Translations under genes and position numbers: made by a program
DNA from: Mucinivorans hirudinis
GTDB taxonomy: Bacteria > Bacteroidota > Bacteroidia > Bacteroidales > Rikenellaceae
Direction: 5' to 3'
Assembly (NCBI GenBank): GCA_000723505.1
Contig: HG934468.1
Coordinates: forward strand, 372,001-436,000
Length of the DNA: 64,000 bases
Part shown: in pieces, positions 1 to 8,148 of the stretch
How positions within the stretch are numbered: the stretch's first letter is position 1
Layout: each line of letters begins with the position of its first letter
Notes under the pieces: model-generated
Seen by the model: only the letters and a program-made list of their open reading frames with translations
What the model was told of the DNA's origin: nothing
Databases searched by the model: none

Positions 1-588
1 ATTTGCTTCATATTTGGCAAGCATCGCCGCCACCTTTTGCAAACCGTTTTCGTATCCTGCAATCACCGCATCATACAATCCCGTATTTTCAATCTTACGG
101 ACAGTTTCAGCGGCTTTTGTTATCAGTTGCTTGCGTTGCTCCTTTTGTGCAATAACCTTTGCCAGATTATCCATTTCCGGAAAATCAACACCGTTGCCCA
201 TTGACTCCGCCCCGCCCTCGTAGCAAGGGATATCATCCATCTGTGTATCGTCGTCAGCAGAATAGTCTGCATCGACATCAATATCCATTTGGTTGTCGGA
301 GAAAACAGCATCAAGCTCCTCTTTTTTAATTACTGCCGAGTATCTTTTTTCGGCTTCGGCTACAAATGTAACACTCTCTTTTGCAGTATTTTCAGCGTGG
401 CTTTGCTTGGCTGTGTTTGGCGTTATTTGGCGGTTAGCAGCCTTACTCGCACCCATAATATCACCCGATTTTGAAGGGGCAATCACCTCCTTGACTCTCG
501 ACTTCTTGCGATTTGAACGGTTCGACCACCATAGATAAGTCACCACCCAAAGCAGATATAATAATCCGCATATTGCTATCATTTCCAT
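1..588 (-). CDS. TraC/TraD-like conjugation protein, N-terminal part (runs off left edge)
   Basis: The minus-strand frame is open from the ATG at 588 to the window edge, at least 196 residues, so the C-terminus is missing. Residues 3-21 form one hydrophobic segment rich in Trp and Leu, followed by a basic stretch (RSNRKKSRVK) and an acidic, low-complexity middle region. This fits a single-pass inner-membrane protein with its body in the cytoplasm. The start lies 2 nt after the TraB stop, so it is translationally linked to traB and traA. In CTnDOT-type elements this position belongs to TraC or TraD, and DUF4122 is my best guess. That assignment rests on gene order; no catalytic motif is visible. 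A GCCAA repeat cluster lies inside the coding region (397-431). Confidence 0.6.
   Translation of the reverse strand, partial: MEMIAICGLLYLLWVVTYLWWSNRSNRKKSRVKEVIAPSKSGDIMGASKAANRQITPNTAKQSHAENTAKESVTFVAEAEKRYSAVIKKEELDAVFSDNQMDIDVDADYSADDDTQMDDIPCYEGGAESMGNGVDFPEMDNLAKVIAQKEQRKQLITKAAETVRKIENTGLYDAVIAGYENGLQKVAAMLAKYEAN
397..431 (-). repeat. GCCAA 10-bp repeat cluster, locus A (inside coding sequence)
   Basis: Reading the minus strand, GCCAA-type pentamers begin every 10 bp, four units in all; the last reads GCCAC. On the plus strand they are TTGGC at 407, 417 and 427, and GTGGC at 397. The same arrangement recurs at 1947-1981 and 15608-15642, with two units at 34733-34747. Here it lies within the TraC/D-like gene, encoding a Thr/Asn/Gln-rich stretch. 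Confidence 0.75.
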
Positions 589-590
589 CG

Positions 591-971
591 TCAAAGCGGT
601 TTTTTGAAACGACTTGCATAGATAGTATTGACCTCATCTTTATGCGTGTCGAAATGCTCTCGGATGATGTTTTCGATGTATCCGCTGATAGTTCCTTGCC
701 TACCACCGATAACATTGACAATATCAGTCAGCTTCTTGTGGGTCTCACGAGTGATGTAGATCAGCTGCCTGTCGGCAAAATCGACACGTTCAAAGTATCG
801 CTCGATGTAGTCATTACTAAGCTCTTTACGTTTTTTGGGCTTTTCGGCTGTGGGTTCTGGCTCTTGAACTATTGGTTCAGGGGCTCGCTCTCGCTTCATC
901 GGGAAGCCTTGAGCAATGACCTCTTTCATAAAGTCCTCGTCCACTTGGGGATTGTTTGTCTGTTTTGCCAT
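591..971 (-). CDS. traB: TraB-like conjugation protein (DUF3408)
   Basis: This 126-residue protein has a disordered Pro/Glu/Lys-rich N-terminal half. Its C-terminal half (about residues 55-126) contains RQLIYITRETHKKLTDIVNV and GTISGYIENIIREHF, the ribbon-helix-helix-like core of DUF3408. This family sits directly after the ParA-type TraA in Bacteroidales conjugative transposons and probably binds DNA with it. The stop is followed after 2 nt by the next tra gene, and its start lies 5 nt after the traA stop, so the three form one operon. The protein is small, soluble and lacks a signal peptide. The family assignment is firm; the exact role in transfer is not established by the sequence. Confidence 0.85.
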   Translation of the reverse strand: MAKQTNNPQVDEDFMKEVIAQGFPMKRERAPEPIVQEPEPTAEKPKKRKELSNDYIERYFERVDFADRQLIYITRETHKKLTDIVNVIGGRQGTISGYIENIIREHFDTHKDEVNTIYASRFKKPL

Positions 972-976
972 TGTGA

Positions 977-1738
977 TTATAGTTTGATGATGTGTGCAAT
1001 TTCAATCAGTAGCTCTTCGAGGCGACTACCTTTGAGCATTCGTCTGTCGGCAGGGAATAGTGTTGAGCGAAACACGGCACGCCCATCTGTCGAAAGCTCC
1101 TTTTTGTAGCGAGTGGTGTCGGGGATGAATGTTTTGAGCAGAGGCAAGCCAAACTCATTGATTGACTTTTCGTAAACCTCATAGAGGTCAGTCTTCTCAC
1201 GTCCATCTACTTTGTTCCAGAACAGATGCAGCCCCTTGAGGCGAATTTGTGGATTGGTTACAAGCAGCTCATTGACCGTCAGGGCAAAGGCAAGGCTACT
1301 CTCCAGCACAAGGCGGTCGGCACTAATGGGAGTGAAGATGTAATCCATATTGGCAAGCGAGCCCAATACGCCTTGGCTGTTGACCGTGCCGGGTAGGTCG
1401 AAAAAGAGAATGTCGAATTTACGAGCATCACTCTCCAAAAAATCTTGTGCGGTCTCAATCGCCTTTTCGGGGGTGCTGTTGATAATGGGGAATGCCTTTT
1501 TGCCGAGTCGTTTGAATTGAGCAAACGCAAGCTGCTTATAGCTCTCATCTGTATCAATTTGTGAGGCATCTCGTTTTCGCATCTTGTCGATACTGTGTTG
1601 CGGATAGTCGCAATCGACCACGCCAACATTGTAGCCTTTGAGGTAGTGAAGATAACTTGCCGCCAGAACGGTGAACGTCGTTTTGCCTGCCCCGCCTTTC
1701 TGCGTTGAGAAGGCTACAAATAATGTTTCTTGTTTCAT
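977..1738 (-). CDS. traA: TraA, ParA-family ATPase
   Basis: This 253-residue protein begins with the deviant Walker A motif of ParA/Soj proteins (STQKGGAGKTTF, about residues 11-22). A switch-I-like VVDCDYPQHS follows near residue 40, and a Walker B-like ILFFDLPGT near residue 114. It is a cytoplasmic deviant-Walker ATPase. In CTnDOT-type ICEs it is the first gene of the tra operon, upstream of traB. The length is usual for the family. It starts at the ATG at 1738, and three TTGTTTA(C/T)AA repeats lie about 65-105 bp upstream, a plausible operator or parS-like site. The N-terminus has no DNA-binding domain, so binding would need a partner such as TraB. Confidence 0.9.
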   Translation of the reverse strand: MKQETLFVAFSTQKGGAGKTTFTVLAASYLHYLKGYNVGVVDCDYPQHSIDKMRKRDASQIDTDESYKQLAFAQFKRLGKKAFPIINSTPEKAIETAQDFLESDARKFDILFFDLPGTVNSQGVLGSLANMDYIFTPISADRLVLESSLAFALTVNELLVTNPQIRLKGLHLFWNKVDGREKTDLYEVYEKSINEFGLPLLKTFIPDTTRYKKELSTDGRAVFRSTLFPADRRMLKGSRLEELLIEIAHIIKL

Positions 1739-1801
1739 TTTCTCAATTATTTATGGTTTTACATATTTCAAACAAGGCTATTGTCTGCCCTGTCTGTTTA
1801 T

Positions 1802-1843
1802 TTGTTTACAAGTTTCCTTGTTTATAACCTTTCTTGTTTACAA
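1802..1843. repeat. Three TTGTTTA(C/T)AA repeats at 16-bp spacing
   Basis: TTGTTTACAA at 1802, TTGTTTATAA at 1818 and TTGTTTACAA at 1834 are spaced exactly 16 bp apart, upstream of the traA start at 1738. Regular short direct repeats next to a ParA gene are typical of autoregulatory operators or centromere-like sites. Function is inferred. Confidence 0.6.
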
Positions 1844-1946
1844 CTACTCTGTCAATCTTAAAAACAGCCTTTCGAGAAAGCATTAATTGTAGTCGAAATG
1901 GTTATCAGATGGCAAATAAAAAGAGAAAAATCGGACGATTTTCAAC

Positions 1947-1981
1947 GTGGCGTTATTTGGCTTTGGTTGGCGTTACTTGGC
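1947..1981 (-). repeat. GCCAA 10-bp repeat cluster, locus B (mobA-proximal)
   Basis: On the minus strand four units start at 10-bp intervals: GCCAAGTAAC, GCCAACCAAA, GCCAAATAAC and GCCAC. Plus-strand TTGGC copies are at 1957, 1967 and 1977, with GTGGC at 1947. The cluster lies in the non-coding region between traA and mobA, where an origin of transfer is expected. Confidence 0.8.
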
Positions 1982-2166
1982 TGCCATATCGCTGTGGTTC
2001 AGACAGATAATAGTCAATACCTTTGCATTACGACAGAGAGACTCCGGATGTCTGCTTTTTCGAGGGAAGGCTATTGTGTTCTTCTGAACACAGCAAGTTT
2101 GTGTATTGGGCACTCCAATACTGTAAATCCCGATGGTCTGAGGTATAAACTTAAAAACAAGGTGTA

Positions 2167-2553
2167 ATGACAAACAAATTATCAAAGGCGGAGATCCTCC
2201 GCAAAAACAGAAACAACAACGGGCGACCACGATTGCCACTCGCTCAGAAGCGAGATTTCAGAATGAGCGTAAAATTTACCGGTGATGAATATTTTGCACT
2301 GCAAGAAAAAGCTCGTCTTGCCGGCATTTCGGTTAGCGAATTTGTACGAGCAGCGATGCAAAAATGTGAAGTCAGAGAGCGGATTAAAGCCCCTCAGTTA
2401 AAACATCTCTTGCAACTCACAGGTATGGCTAATAACCTAAATCAGATTGCTCGACAGGCTAATGCAGCAGGGTATCTATCCGTGAAAAGAGATTGTGAGA
2501 CCATCGCAAAGTCGATTGATGAACTGCTAAATTCTATCGAAAATGATGGCTAA
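2167..2553 (+). CDS. mobA: MobA, relaxosome accessory protein
   Basis: This 128-residue protein has a basic N-terminus containing NNNGRPRLPLAQKRD and a ribbon-helix-helix segment at about residues 34-70 (FRMSVKFTGDEYFALQEKA, then GISVSEFVRAAM). A helical C-terminal part containing LLQLTGMANNLNQIARQAN matches the MobC-type relaxosome family (called MobA in Bacteroides ICEs). It should bind oriT and help the relaxase load. Its 3' end overlaps the relaxase gene by 11 bp, so the two are translationally coupled. The start at 2167 is the only good ATG and lies at the edge of the repeat-containing intergenic region. Confidence 0.88.
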   Translation: MTNKLSKAEILRKNRNNNGRPRLPLAQKRDFRMSVKFTGDEYFALQEKARLAGISVSEFVRAAMQKCEVRERIKAPQLKHLLQLTGMANNLNQIARQANAAGYLSVKRDCETIAKSIDELLNSIENDG

Positions 2554-3436
2554 GATTGTACAGGGGACGAATTTTGCGGCAGCGATAACCTATCTGCTGA
2601 ATCGTAAGGAGGCATCGGTCATTGCCACCGAAGGGATACGAGATATTGATAAAGAGGCGATGATTAGGAGTTTTGAGATGCAGGCAAAACTCAATCCTAT
2701 CACAAAGCCTGTGGCTCATATCTCGCTCGATTTTTCGGCACAGGACAGAGATAAAATGACCGACCAGAAGATGATTGAAATCGCAACGGAGTATATCAAT
2801 GCTATGGGATATGGCAACACTCAGGTGTTGATGGTTCGCCACTTTGACCGTGAACATCCGCACGTTCACCTAATATTAAATCGTATTGACTATGACTGCA
2901 AACGCATCTCTGACCAAAATGAGAGAATCCGTAGCACCAAAGTGTGTAGAGAGCTGACTCTAAAACACGATTTATACCTATCGAGCGGAAAAGAGAATGT
3001 GAAACGCCACCGACTTCGTGAGCCTGACGCAACTAAGTACCGAATATATGACGCACTATGCAAGCACGTTCCGCACTCAAAGTCGTGGGATGAACTGCAA
3101 AACAGGTTGAGACCGGAGGGCATTGAGATAGGCTTCAAGACCAAAGGCTCAACCGATATAATCGAGGGGGTGCGCTTTACGATGAACAATCTAACTTTCA
3201 ACGGCTCAAAGGTTGACAGAAAGTTCAGCTATTCTAAGATTGACTTTGCCCTAAAAGTGAATCAGAAAAGCGAGCAGGAAATCCCTCAATTCTCTGAATC
3301 GTCAAATGACGGCTATGCCCCAAATGATAACTCTCCATTAGGCGGTCTGTTCGATTTGCCCGAAAATCCGGCTATCGACCCCGAAGAGGAGCGTTTCCGA
3401 CGACGTATGCAGAAGAAAAAACGTAGAAAAATTTAA
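2543..3436 (+). CDS. mobB: MobB, conjugative relaxase
   Basis: This 297-residue relaxase/mobilization nuclease has N-terminal AAAITYLLNRK (candidate catalytic Tyr near residue 17). The metal-binding motif REHPHVHLILNRID (about residues 102-115) carries the His triad of HUH relaxases. The enzyme nicks oriT and stays bound to the 5' end of the transferred strand. Two adjacent ATGs begin the gene (MM). The C-terminal 50 residues are charged and end in a basic tail (RRRMQKKKRRK). It overlaps mobA and precedes mobC by 20 nt, forming a mobABC operon. Its length is at the short end for Bacteroidales relaxases but no motif is missing. Confidence 0.92.
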   Translation: MMAKIVQGTNFAAAITYLLNRKEASVIATEGIRDIDKEAMIRSFEMQAKLNPITKPVAHISLDFSAQDRDKMTDQKMIEIATEYINAMGYGNTQVLMVRHFDREHPHVHLILNRIDYDCKRISDQNERIRSTKVCRELTLKHDLYLSSGKENVKRHRLREPDATKYRIYDALCKHVPHSKSWDELQNRLRPEGIEIGFKTKGSTDIIEGVRFTMNNLTFNGSKVDRKFSYSKIDFALKVNQKSEQEIPQFSESSNDGYAPNDNSPLGGLFDLPENPAIDPEEERFRRRMQKKKRRKI

Positions 3437-3456
3437 ACAATAAAAACTAAAACATT

Positions 3457-5460
3457 ATGTCTCAACAAGAAGATGATTTGAGGGCATTGGCGAAAATAAT
3501 GGATTTTTTGCGTGCCGTAAGTATTCTGTTCGTGGTTATCAATATCTATTGGTACTGCTACGAAGCGATTAAACTATGGGGAGTAAATATAGGCGTAGTC
3601 GATAAAATTCTGATGAATTTCCACCGCACAGCAGGGCTGTTTGGTAGTATTATCTACACAAAACTATTCGCCTTGCTGCTGTTGGCACTCTCGTGCTTGG
3701 GTACAAAAGGAGTAAAAGATGAGAAAATCACGTGGACAAAGGTCTGGACTTTTATGGGCGTGGGCTTCGTCTTTTTCTTTCTCAATTGGTGGATATTGTC
3801 GCTACCGCTACCCATCGAAGCCAGCACAGGGCTATACATTTTCTCAATGACAGTTGGTTATATCTGCCTGCTGATGTCGGGACTCTATATGAGTCGTCTG
3901 CTGAAAAACAACCTTATGGACGACGTGTTCAACAACGAAAACGAGAGCTTCATGCAGGAAACACGCCTAATGGAGAATGAGTATTCAATTAACCTACCCA
4001 CACGATTTTACTACAAAAAACGTTGGAACAACGGCTGGATTAACATCGTCAATCCGTTCCGTGCTACCATCGTGCTGGGTACTCCCGGTTCAGGAAAATC
4101 GTATGCAGTGGTCAATAATTTCATAAAACAGCAAATCGAAAAAGGGTTCTCGATGTATATCTATGACTTCAAATTCGATGACCTATCGACCATTGCCTAC
4201 AACCACCTGCTCAACCACCAAAATGCCTATAAAGTAGTTCCTAAATTCTATGTGATTAACTTCGATGATCCACGTCGATCGCACCGCTGCAATCCGATAA
4301 ACCCTTCGTTTATGACCGATATTTCGGATGCTTACGAGAGTGCCTACACCATTATGCTCAACCTCAATAAGACGTGGATTCAGAAGCAGGGCGACTTCTT
4401 TGTGGAGTCTCCGATTATTCTATTGGCTGCAATTATATGGTATCTCAAAATTTACGACAACGGCAAGTACTGCACCTTTCCGCACGCCATTGAGTTCCTA
4501 AACAAGAAATACACTGAGATTTTCCCAATTCTAACATCGTACCCCGAACTAGAAAACTACCTCTCGCCATTTATGGATGCGTGGGAAGGCGGAGCCCAAG
4601 ACCAGCTACAAGGGCAAATCGCTTCGGCAAAAATTCCGCTATCCCGTATGATTTCGCCACAACTCTACTGGGTGATGAGTGGCGATGATTTTACGCTCGA
4701 CATAAACAACCCTGCCGAACCAAAAATCCTCTGCGTAGGTAACAACCCCGACCGCCAGAACATCTATTCTGCCGCTCTCGGCTTGTATAATAGCCGTATC
4801 GTAAAACTGATTAATAAGAAAGGAATGTTGAAGAGTTCAGTCATCATTGACGAGCTACCGACAATGTATTTTCGTGGTTTAGATAACCTAATCGCCACTG
4901 CCAGAAGCAACAAAGTTGCGGTCTGTCTCGGTTTCCAAGACTTCTCGCAACTCAAACGTGACTATGGCGACAAAGAGGCTGCCGTAGTGATGAACACCGT
5001 CGGCAATATTTTCAGTGGACAAGTGGTAGGCGACACCGCAAAGACTTTGAGCGAACGTTTCGGTAAAGTGTTACAAAAACGCCAATCAATGACCATCAAC
5101 CGCCAAGACAAATCGACCTCTATCTCCACCCAAATGGACAGCCTGATACCACAGAGCAAAATCTCAACCTTGACACAGGGTATGTTTGTCGGCTCCGTAT
5201 CCGATAACTTCGATGAACGCATAGAGCAAAAGATTTTCCACTGCGAAATAGTAGTAGACAACGCCCGTGTCGCCACCGAAACCAAAGCCTACCAAAAAAT
5301 CCCCTCAATAATGGATTTTACCACCCCCGATGGCTCGGACACGATGCAGCAACAAATCCAACTCAATTACAACCGCATAAAACAGGAGGTCAGAGAGATT
5401 GTTGATGCTGAGATTACCCGAATTAAAGCTGATGAAAATTTACAGCACCTTATCAAGTAA
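3457..5460 (+). CDS. mobC: MobC, type IV coupling protein (TraG/VirD4 family)
   Basis: This 667-residue inner-membrane ATPase has about four transmembrane segments in its first 150 residues. The soluble domain follows with Walker A LGTPGSGKSYAVV (about residues 206-218) and Walker B SSVIIDELPTMYF (about residues 463-475). It links the relaxosome to the transfer channel and pumps DNA. DNA-sensor and arginine-finger regions of the family are present (SNKVAVCLGFQDFSQL). It ends the mobABC operon; a strong hairpin follows at 5468. The adjacent gene on the other side is on the opposite strand and belongs to a defence island, so the ICE core is interrupted here by cargo. Confidence 0.92.
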   Translation: MSQQEDDLRALAKIMDFLRAVSILFVVINIYWYCYEAIKLWGVNIGVVDKILMNFHRTAGLFGSIIYTKLFALLLLALSCLGTKGVKDEKITWTKVWTFMGVGFVFFFLNWWILSLPLPIEASTGLYIFSMTVGYICLLMSGLYMSRLLKNNLMDDVFNNENESFMQETRLMENEYSINLPTRFYYKKRWNNGWINIVNPFRATIVLGTPGSGKSYAVVNNFIKQQIEKGFSMYIYDFKFDDLSTIAYNHLLNHQNAYKVVPKFYVINFDDPRRSHRCNPINPSFMTDISDAYESAYTIMLNLNKTWIQKQGDFFVESPIILLAAIIWYLKIYDNGKYCTFPHAIEFLNKKYTEIFPILTSYPELENYLSPFMDAWEGGAQDQLQGQIASAKIPLSRMISPQLYWVMSGDDFTLDINNPAEPKILCVGNNPDRQNIYSAALGLYNSRIVKLINKKGMLKSSVIIDELPTMYFRGLDNLIATARSNKVAVCLGFQDFSQLKRDYGDKEAAVVMNTVGNIFSGQVVGDTAKTLSERFGKVLQKRQSMTINRQDKSTSISTQMDSLIPQSKISTLTQGMFVGSVSDNFDERIEQKIFHCEIVVDNARVATETKAYQKIPSIMDFTTPDGSDTMQQQIQLNYNRIKQEVREIVDAEITRIKADENLQHLIK

Positions 5461-5467
5461 AATGAAA

Positions 5468-5498
5468 ACACAACTCCTATAACTATATGGAGTTGTGT
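5468..5498. terminator. Bidirectional terminator between mobC and the defence island
   Basis: A perfect 10-bp stem, ACACAACTCC and GGAGTTGTGT, has an 11-nt loop. T-rich sequence follows on the plus side (TATTTGTTT), and on the minus strand the hairpin is followed by TTTTC. It lies between the convergent stops at 5460 and 5506. Confidence 0.8.
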
Positions 5499-5505
5499 TA
5501 TTTGT

Positions 5506-7119
5506 TTACTTATTTGTCCAAGATTTACCAAATAATGAGTTTTCATCTGGCCCTAGAGTAATAACAGTGTGCTGTTTCAATAATGATTGTGTCTGTTCTG
5601 AATAGTTCTTTTGCCCATCAAATGCAATAAATACTTGTTTCGACATTTGAGTATAGCACTCTATTATTTTATCTATTGCATCATAGCTTACATTCTTGAA
5701 TAATAATGAATCGTGAATCAGAATAGGTAATTGTGTTAGTTTGAAAACAGATAGATCTAATACAATTAAATTTTTATATGCAGTACCTGTTCCCGTGTCA
5801 TTAACAGTGCGAAATACATAACTATTCTCCTTTAAACTAATTTGAGGAGATTGTTTTTTAGCAGAGTATATAAAGTCATTTATATTACTCATCGTTTGAT
5901 TTAGCTTTGTTTCTATATCACATACTGTAATCATTTTCATCTCCTTAAGATTCTCTTGCGCCTCTTTTTTCTGACTATCAAGTGTTTCTTTTGTTTTAAA
6001 AGAATTGTTTGTAGTAGAAATCGAATTTATCTGATCTCGGATGTTCATTAGATTATTTATCGCCGCAATTGATGGTGCTTTTTCACCTGAAATATCTGCA
6101 ATTAAAAGTAAAATCTGCTGGATTTCATCATCAATTGTTTCCAAATTAGATTCTATAGCTGCTATTTGTTTTGTTATTTCGGAGTCTACTATTTTTGTTA
6201 TATTTTTATGGAACTCATTAATCTTTTCAATAGGCTTGATATTTGCAGCTGGAAAAAACTGTATTAATGCTAATAACTCTTCTTCTGAAACACCCTTAGT
6301 TTGATTCAGGTAATTTTCTGACAACATATCATATGTCGTCTTCATTTTGCGCTTTATTCTTCTTTTAGAATTTAATTCAAAACGGAGTGACGTCAATTGC
6401 TCTAAGTTTTCCGTTTCTAAATCAGTACTGTTGGTACTAATCATTTTTAAATACTGTTCTTCCTCAGTCCTTAATTTTTGTAATAACCCGGAATTATTAC
6501 GGTATTCTGTTTTATTGATTTTAGGCAATATATCTAAGTTCTCTGCTCTTACAAAAGTGTCGTACTTATCTTTACTACTAGCGAAAACTGAGTTTAATTG
6601 TTCAATACTGTCATATAATCCGAATAGTTTTATTAGTCTATCGACACCTTTGCCTTTTGTGTCTCCGTCAAAACTTTTTAGAGGGTATATTTCATCCAAA
6701 TTTTCTTTTCCATATATTCTAGAATATGTATTCACAATTTCTCTAAATGATATATAAGGGAGATTAATTGAGTAATATTCACTAAGTCTATTTTTATATT
6801 CATCTAAATCAATGTGATTAATATGCTCATATTGATCATTACAAATAAAGATTGTTTGCGATTCATCGGTCTTACGAGAATAATAATACATAACATCACC
6901 AAATTTGAAGCAAAATTTTATTTCGTGATGCAGAACATTGTTTATTATATCTATTGATTTTGAATATGTTTCTCCACCATATATGAAATCAACAATCATT
7001 AATAGTGATGATTTACCTATTGAATTTGAGGCATTGCTATCACCCATAACAACATTCAACCCAGCATTTAACGAGATTTTCTGTTGTTTAAATTTATCGC
7101 ATATTATTTCGTTTAGCAT
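5506..7119 (-). CDS. SMC-like ABC ATPase of a probable ABC-three-component system (DUF2326 type)
   Basis: This 537-residue protein has an N-terminal P-loop, GDSNASNSIGKSSLL (about residues 26-40), in the style of RecF/SMC-like ABC ATPases. A long, mostly helical middle of Glu/Lys-rich coiled coil spans about residues 190-390. The C-terminal lobe has PILIHDSLLF (about residues 455-464) and VFIAFDG (about residues 489-495), as in DUF2326 proteins. Its start lies 1 nt after the stop of the small middle gene. Such ATPases are the motor or sensor of ABC-three-component conflict systems. The ATPase fold is clear; the system type is inferred from the three-gene arrangement. Confidence 0.75.
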   Translation of the reverse strand: MLNEIICDKFKQQKISLNAGLNVVMGDSNASNSIGKSSLLMIVDFIYGGETYSKSIDIINNVLHHEIKFCFKFGDVMYYYSRKTDESQTIFICNDQYEHINHIDLDEYKNRLSEYYSINLPYISFREIVNTYSRIYGKENLDEIYPLKSFDGDTKGKGVDRLIKLFGLYDSIEQLNSVFASSKDKYDTFVRAENLDILPKINKTEYRNNSGLLQKLRTEEEQYLKMISTNSTDLETENLEQLTSLRFELNSKRRIKRKMKTTYDMLSENYLNQTKGVSEEELLALIQFFPAANIKPIEKINEFHKNITKIVDSEITKQIAAIESNLETIDDEIQQILLLIADISGEKAPSIAAINNLMNIRDQINSISTTNNSFKTKETLDSQKKEAQENLKEMKMITVCDIETKLNQTMSNINDFIYSAKKQSPQISLKENSYVFRTVNDTGTGTAYKNLIVLDLSVFKLTQLPILIHDSLLFKNVSYDAIDKIIECYTQMSKQVFIAFDGQKNYSEQTQSLLKQHTVITLGPDENSLFGKSWTNK

Positions 7120-7120
7120 A

Positions 7121-7345
7121 CTAATGATTATTTATTTTTATAATGCCATTATTAACTTCAATCATATTTAAAGCATATAAGCACGTTAATACATCTATGT
7201 ATTCTCCAATTTCTAAAATTGATTTTTTGCACTTATAAAACAATTCAACTACACCTATACCTTCTTCGGGAATAGTTTCTAAAACAGGAATTAACTTACT
7301 TATATTGCTATCCCTATATGAATATAATTTATTTGGTAATTTCAT
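7121..7345 (-). CDS. Small middle component of the ABC-three-component system
   Basis: The preferred start at 7345 gives 74 residues (MKLPNKLYSYRDSN...); an in-frame ATG at 7357 would add four. The sequence begins with the LPNKxxxYxxS pattern and has a helical body with VLTCLYALNMIEVNNGIIKI, a small winged-helix-like layout. It overlaps the 3' end of the HNH gene by 17 bp and ends 1 nt before the ATPase gene. Both size and position fit the middle components of ABC-three-component systems, middle-component-6-like by recollection. The function within the complex is unknown, and the assignment needs a profile search. Confidence 0.6.
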   Translation of the reverse strand: MKLPNKLYSYRDSNISKLIPVLETIPEEGIGVVELFYKCKKSILEIGEYIDVLTCLYALNMIEVNNGIIKINNH

Positions 7346-8102
7346 CGTAAATTTCACAATCTTGAATAAAAAATGAGATAATTACTTGACATATACAATC
7401 CTCTGTTTCTGTCTTTAATTTGAGCCAACTAACTAAGTGATTAAAAATCTTCTCTTTGTCTTTTTCTCTTTCAGATATTTTAAGATAAGCATTTCTCATT
7501 TGATATGATATTTGCTCAAACTTTCTTAATCCTAGACAATCAATAGTTTCAAATTCTCTCCTTACCACTCCAAAATATAATGAAACATCGTCTTTAATCC
7601 GCCTCTTTAATACTTTATACTTGGGGTCAATTTTCCTATCAACCTTTATTGCATCATAATTGAGTTTTATATCTTCTGTTAATTCATCATCGTTTAAAGA
7701 TGATATTTTGCGAATTATATCAATGATTTCATCTTCTAAATCCAGTTTTAAAAGATTCCTTCGACCATTAAAATCATCTACTAATTGTTTCTTTACACTA
7801 TTAAGATTATGATATTTATCCAATGTCTTATTATGGTCATAATCCCAATGACAATCTTTGCACAAAGCTATTTTATTCTCAAATGACTCAATATTAATTG
7901 GAGGTGTGATTCCCTTAAGAACCGTCAGGTCTGATGAAGTGGGATTGCATGGAAATATATGAGCAATTTGAAAGTCTTTGTTTGTTCGTGATACTCCAAA
8001 ACTCAGCAACGATTTCTTACATAATGGGCACATCATATCAACTTCTTCCAAATGTAAGATGTCATTGTTCTCTGTTATTGATTTTCGGTTGCTCATGGTC
8101 AT
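7329..8102 (-). CDS. HNH-type nuclease component of the ABC-three-component system
   Basis: This 257-residue protein has an N-terminal zinc/HNH module: CPLC (residues 25-28), IAHIFPCNP (46-54) and LCKDCHWDY (80-88). It matches the Cys4-framed HNH fold with His48 as candidate catalytic residue. The C-terminal two thirds is helical and charged and may be the partner-binding domain. It is the first of three overlapping or abutting genes (HNH, middle, ATPase) and begins 46 nt after the hsdR stop. In such systems the nuclease would be the effector and the ATPase its gate. An alternative start is two codons in (MSNRK). Confidence 0.7.
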   Translation of the reverse strand: MTMSNRKSITENNDILHLEEVDMMCPLCKKSLLSFGVSRTNKDFQIAHIFPCNPTSSDLTVLKGITPPINIESFENKIALCKDCHWDYDHNKTLDKYHNLNSVKKQLVDDFNGRRNLLKLDLEDEIIDIIRKISSLNDDELTEDIKLNYDAIKVDRKIDPKYKVLKRRIKDDVSLYFGVVRREFETIDCLGLRKFEQISYQMRNAYLKISEREKDKEKIFNHLVSWLKLKTETEDCICQVIISFFIQDCEIYDEITK

Positions 8103-8148
8103 GCATATTGTTATATATGTTCTTTATCTCTATGATTAATAACTTTTG

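Larger units (their letters stand above)
1739..2166. promoter_or_regulatory. traA-mobA divergent intergenic region, candidate oriT and operators
   Basis: This 428-bp region separates the minus-strand tra operon from the plus-strand mob operon. It holds three TTGTTTA(C/T)AA repeats near traA and a four-unit GCCAA cluster at 1947-1981. Origins of transfer of Bacteroidales ICEs lie next to the relaxosome gene mobA, so oriT is probably here, but I cannot identify the nick site. An open frame at 1898-2167 has low-quality composition and overlaps the repeat cluster, so I do not call it a gene. Confidence 0.45.

Noticed and set aside
513-1109. 198-residue plus-strand open frame
   Set aside because: It is the mirror of the traB and traA coding regions, which have clear family motifs on the other strand.
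1898-2167. Plus-strand open frame upstream of mobA
   Set aside because: It spans the GCCAA repeat cluster, matches no family and overlaps the likely origin-of-transfer region; the composition is not protein-like.
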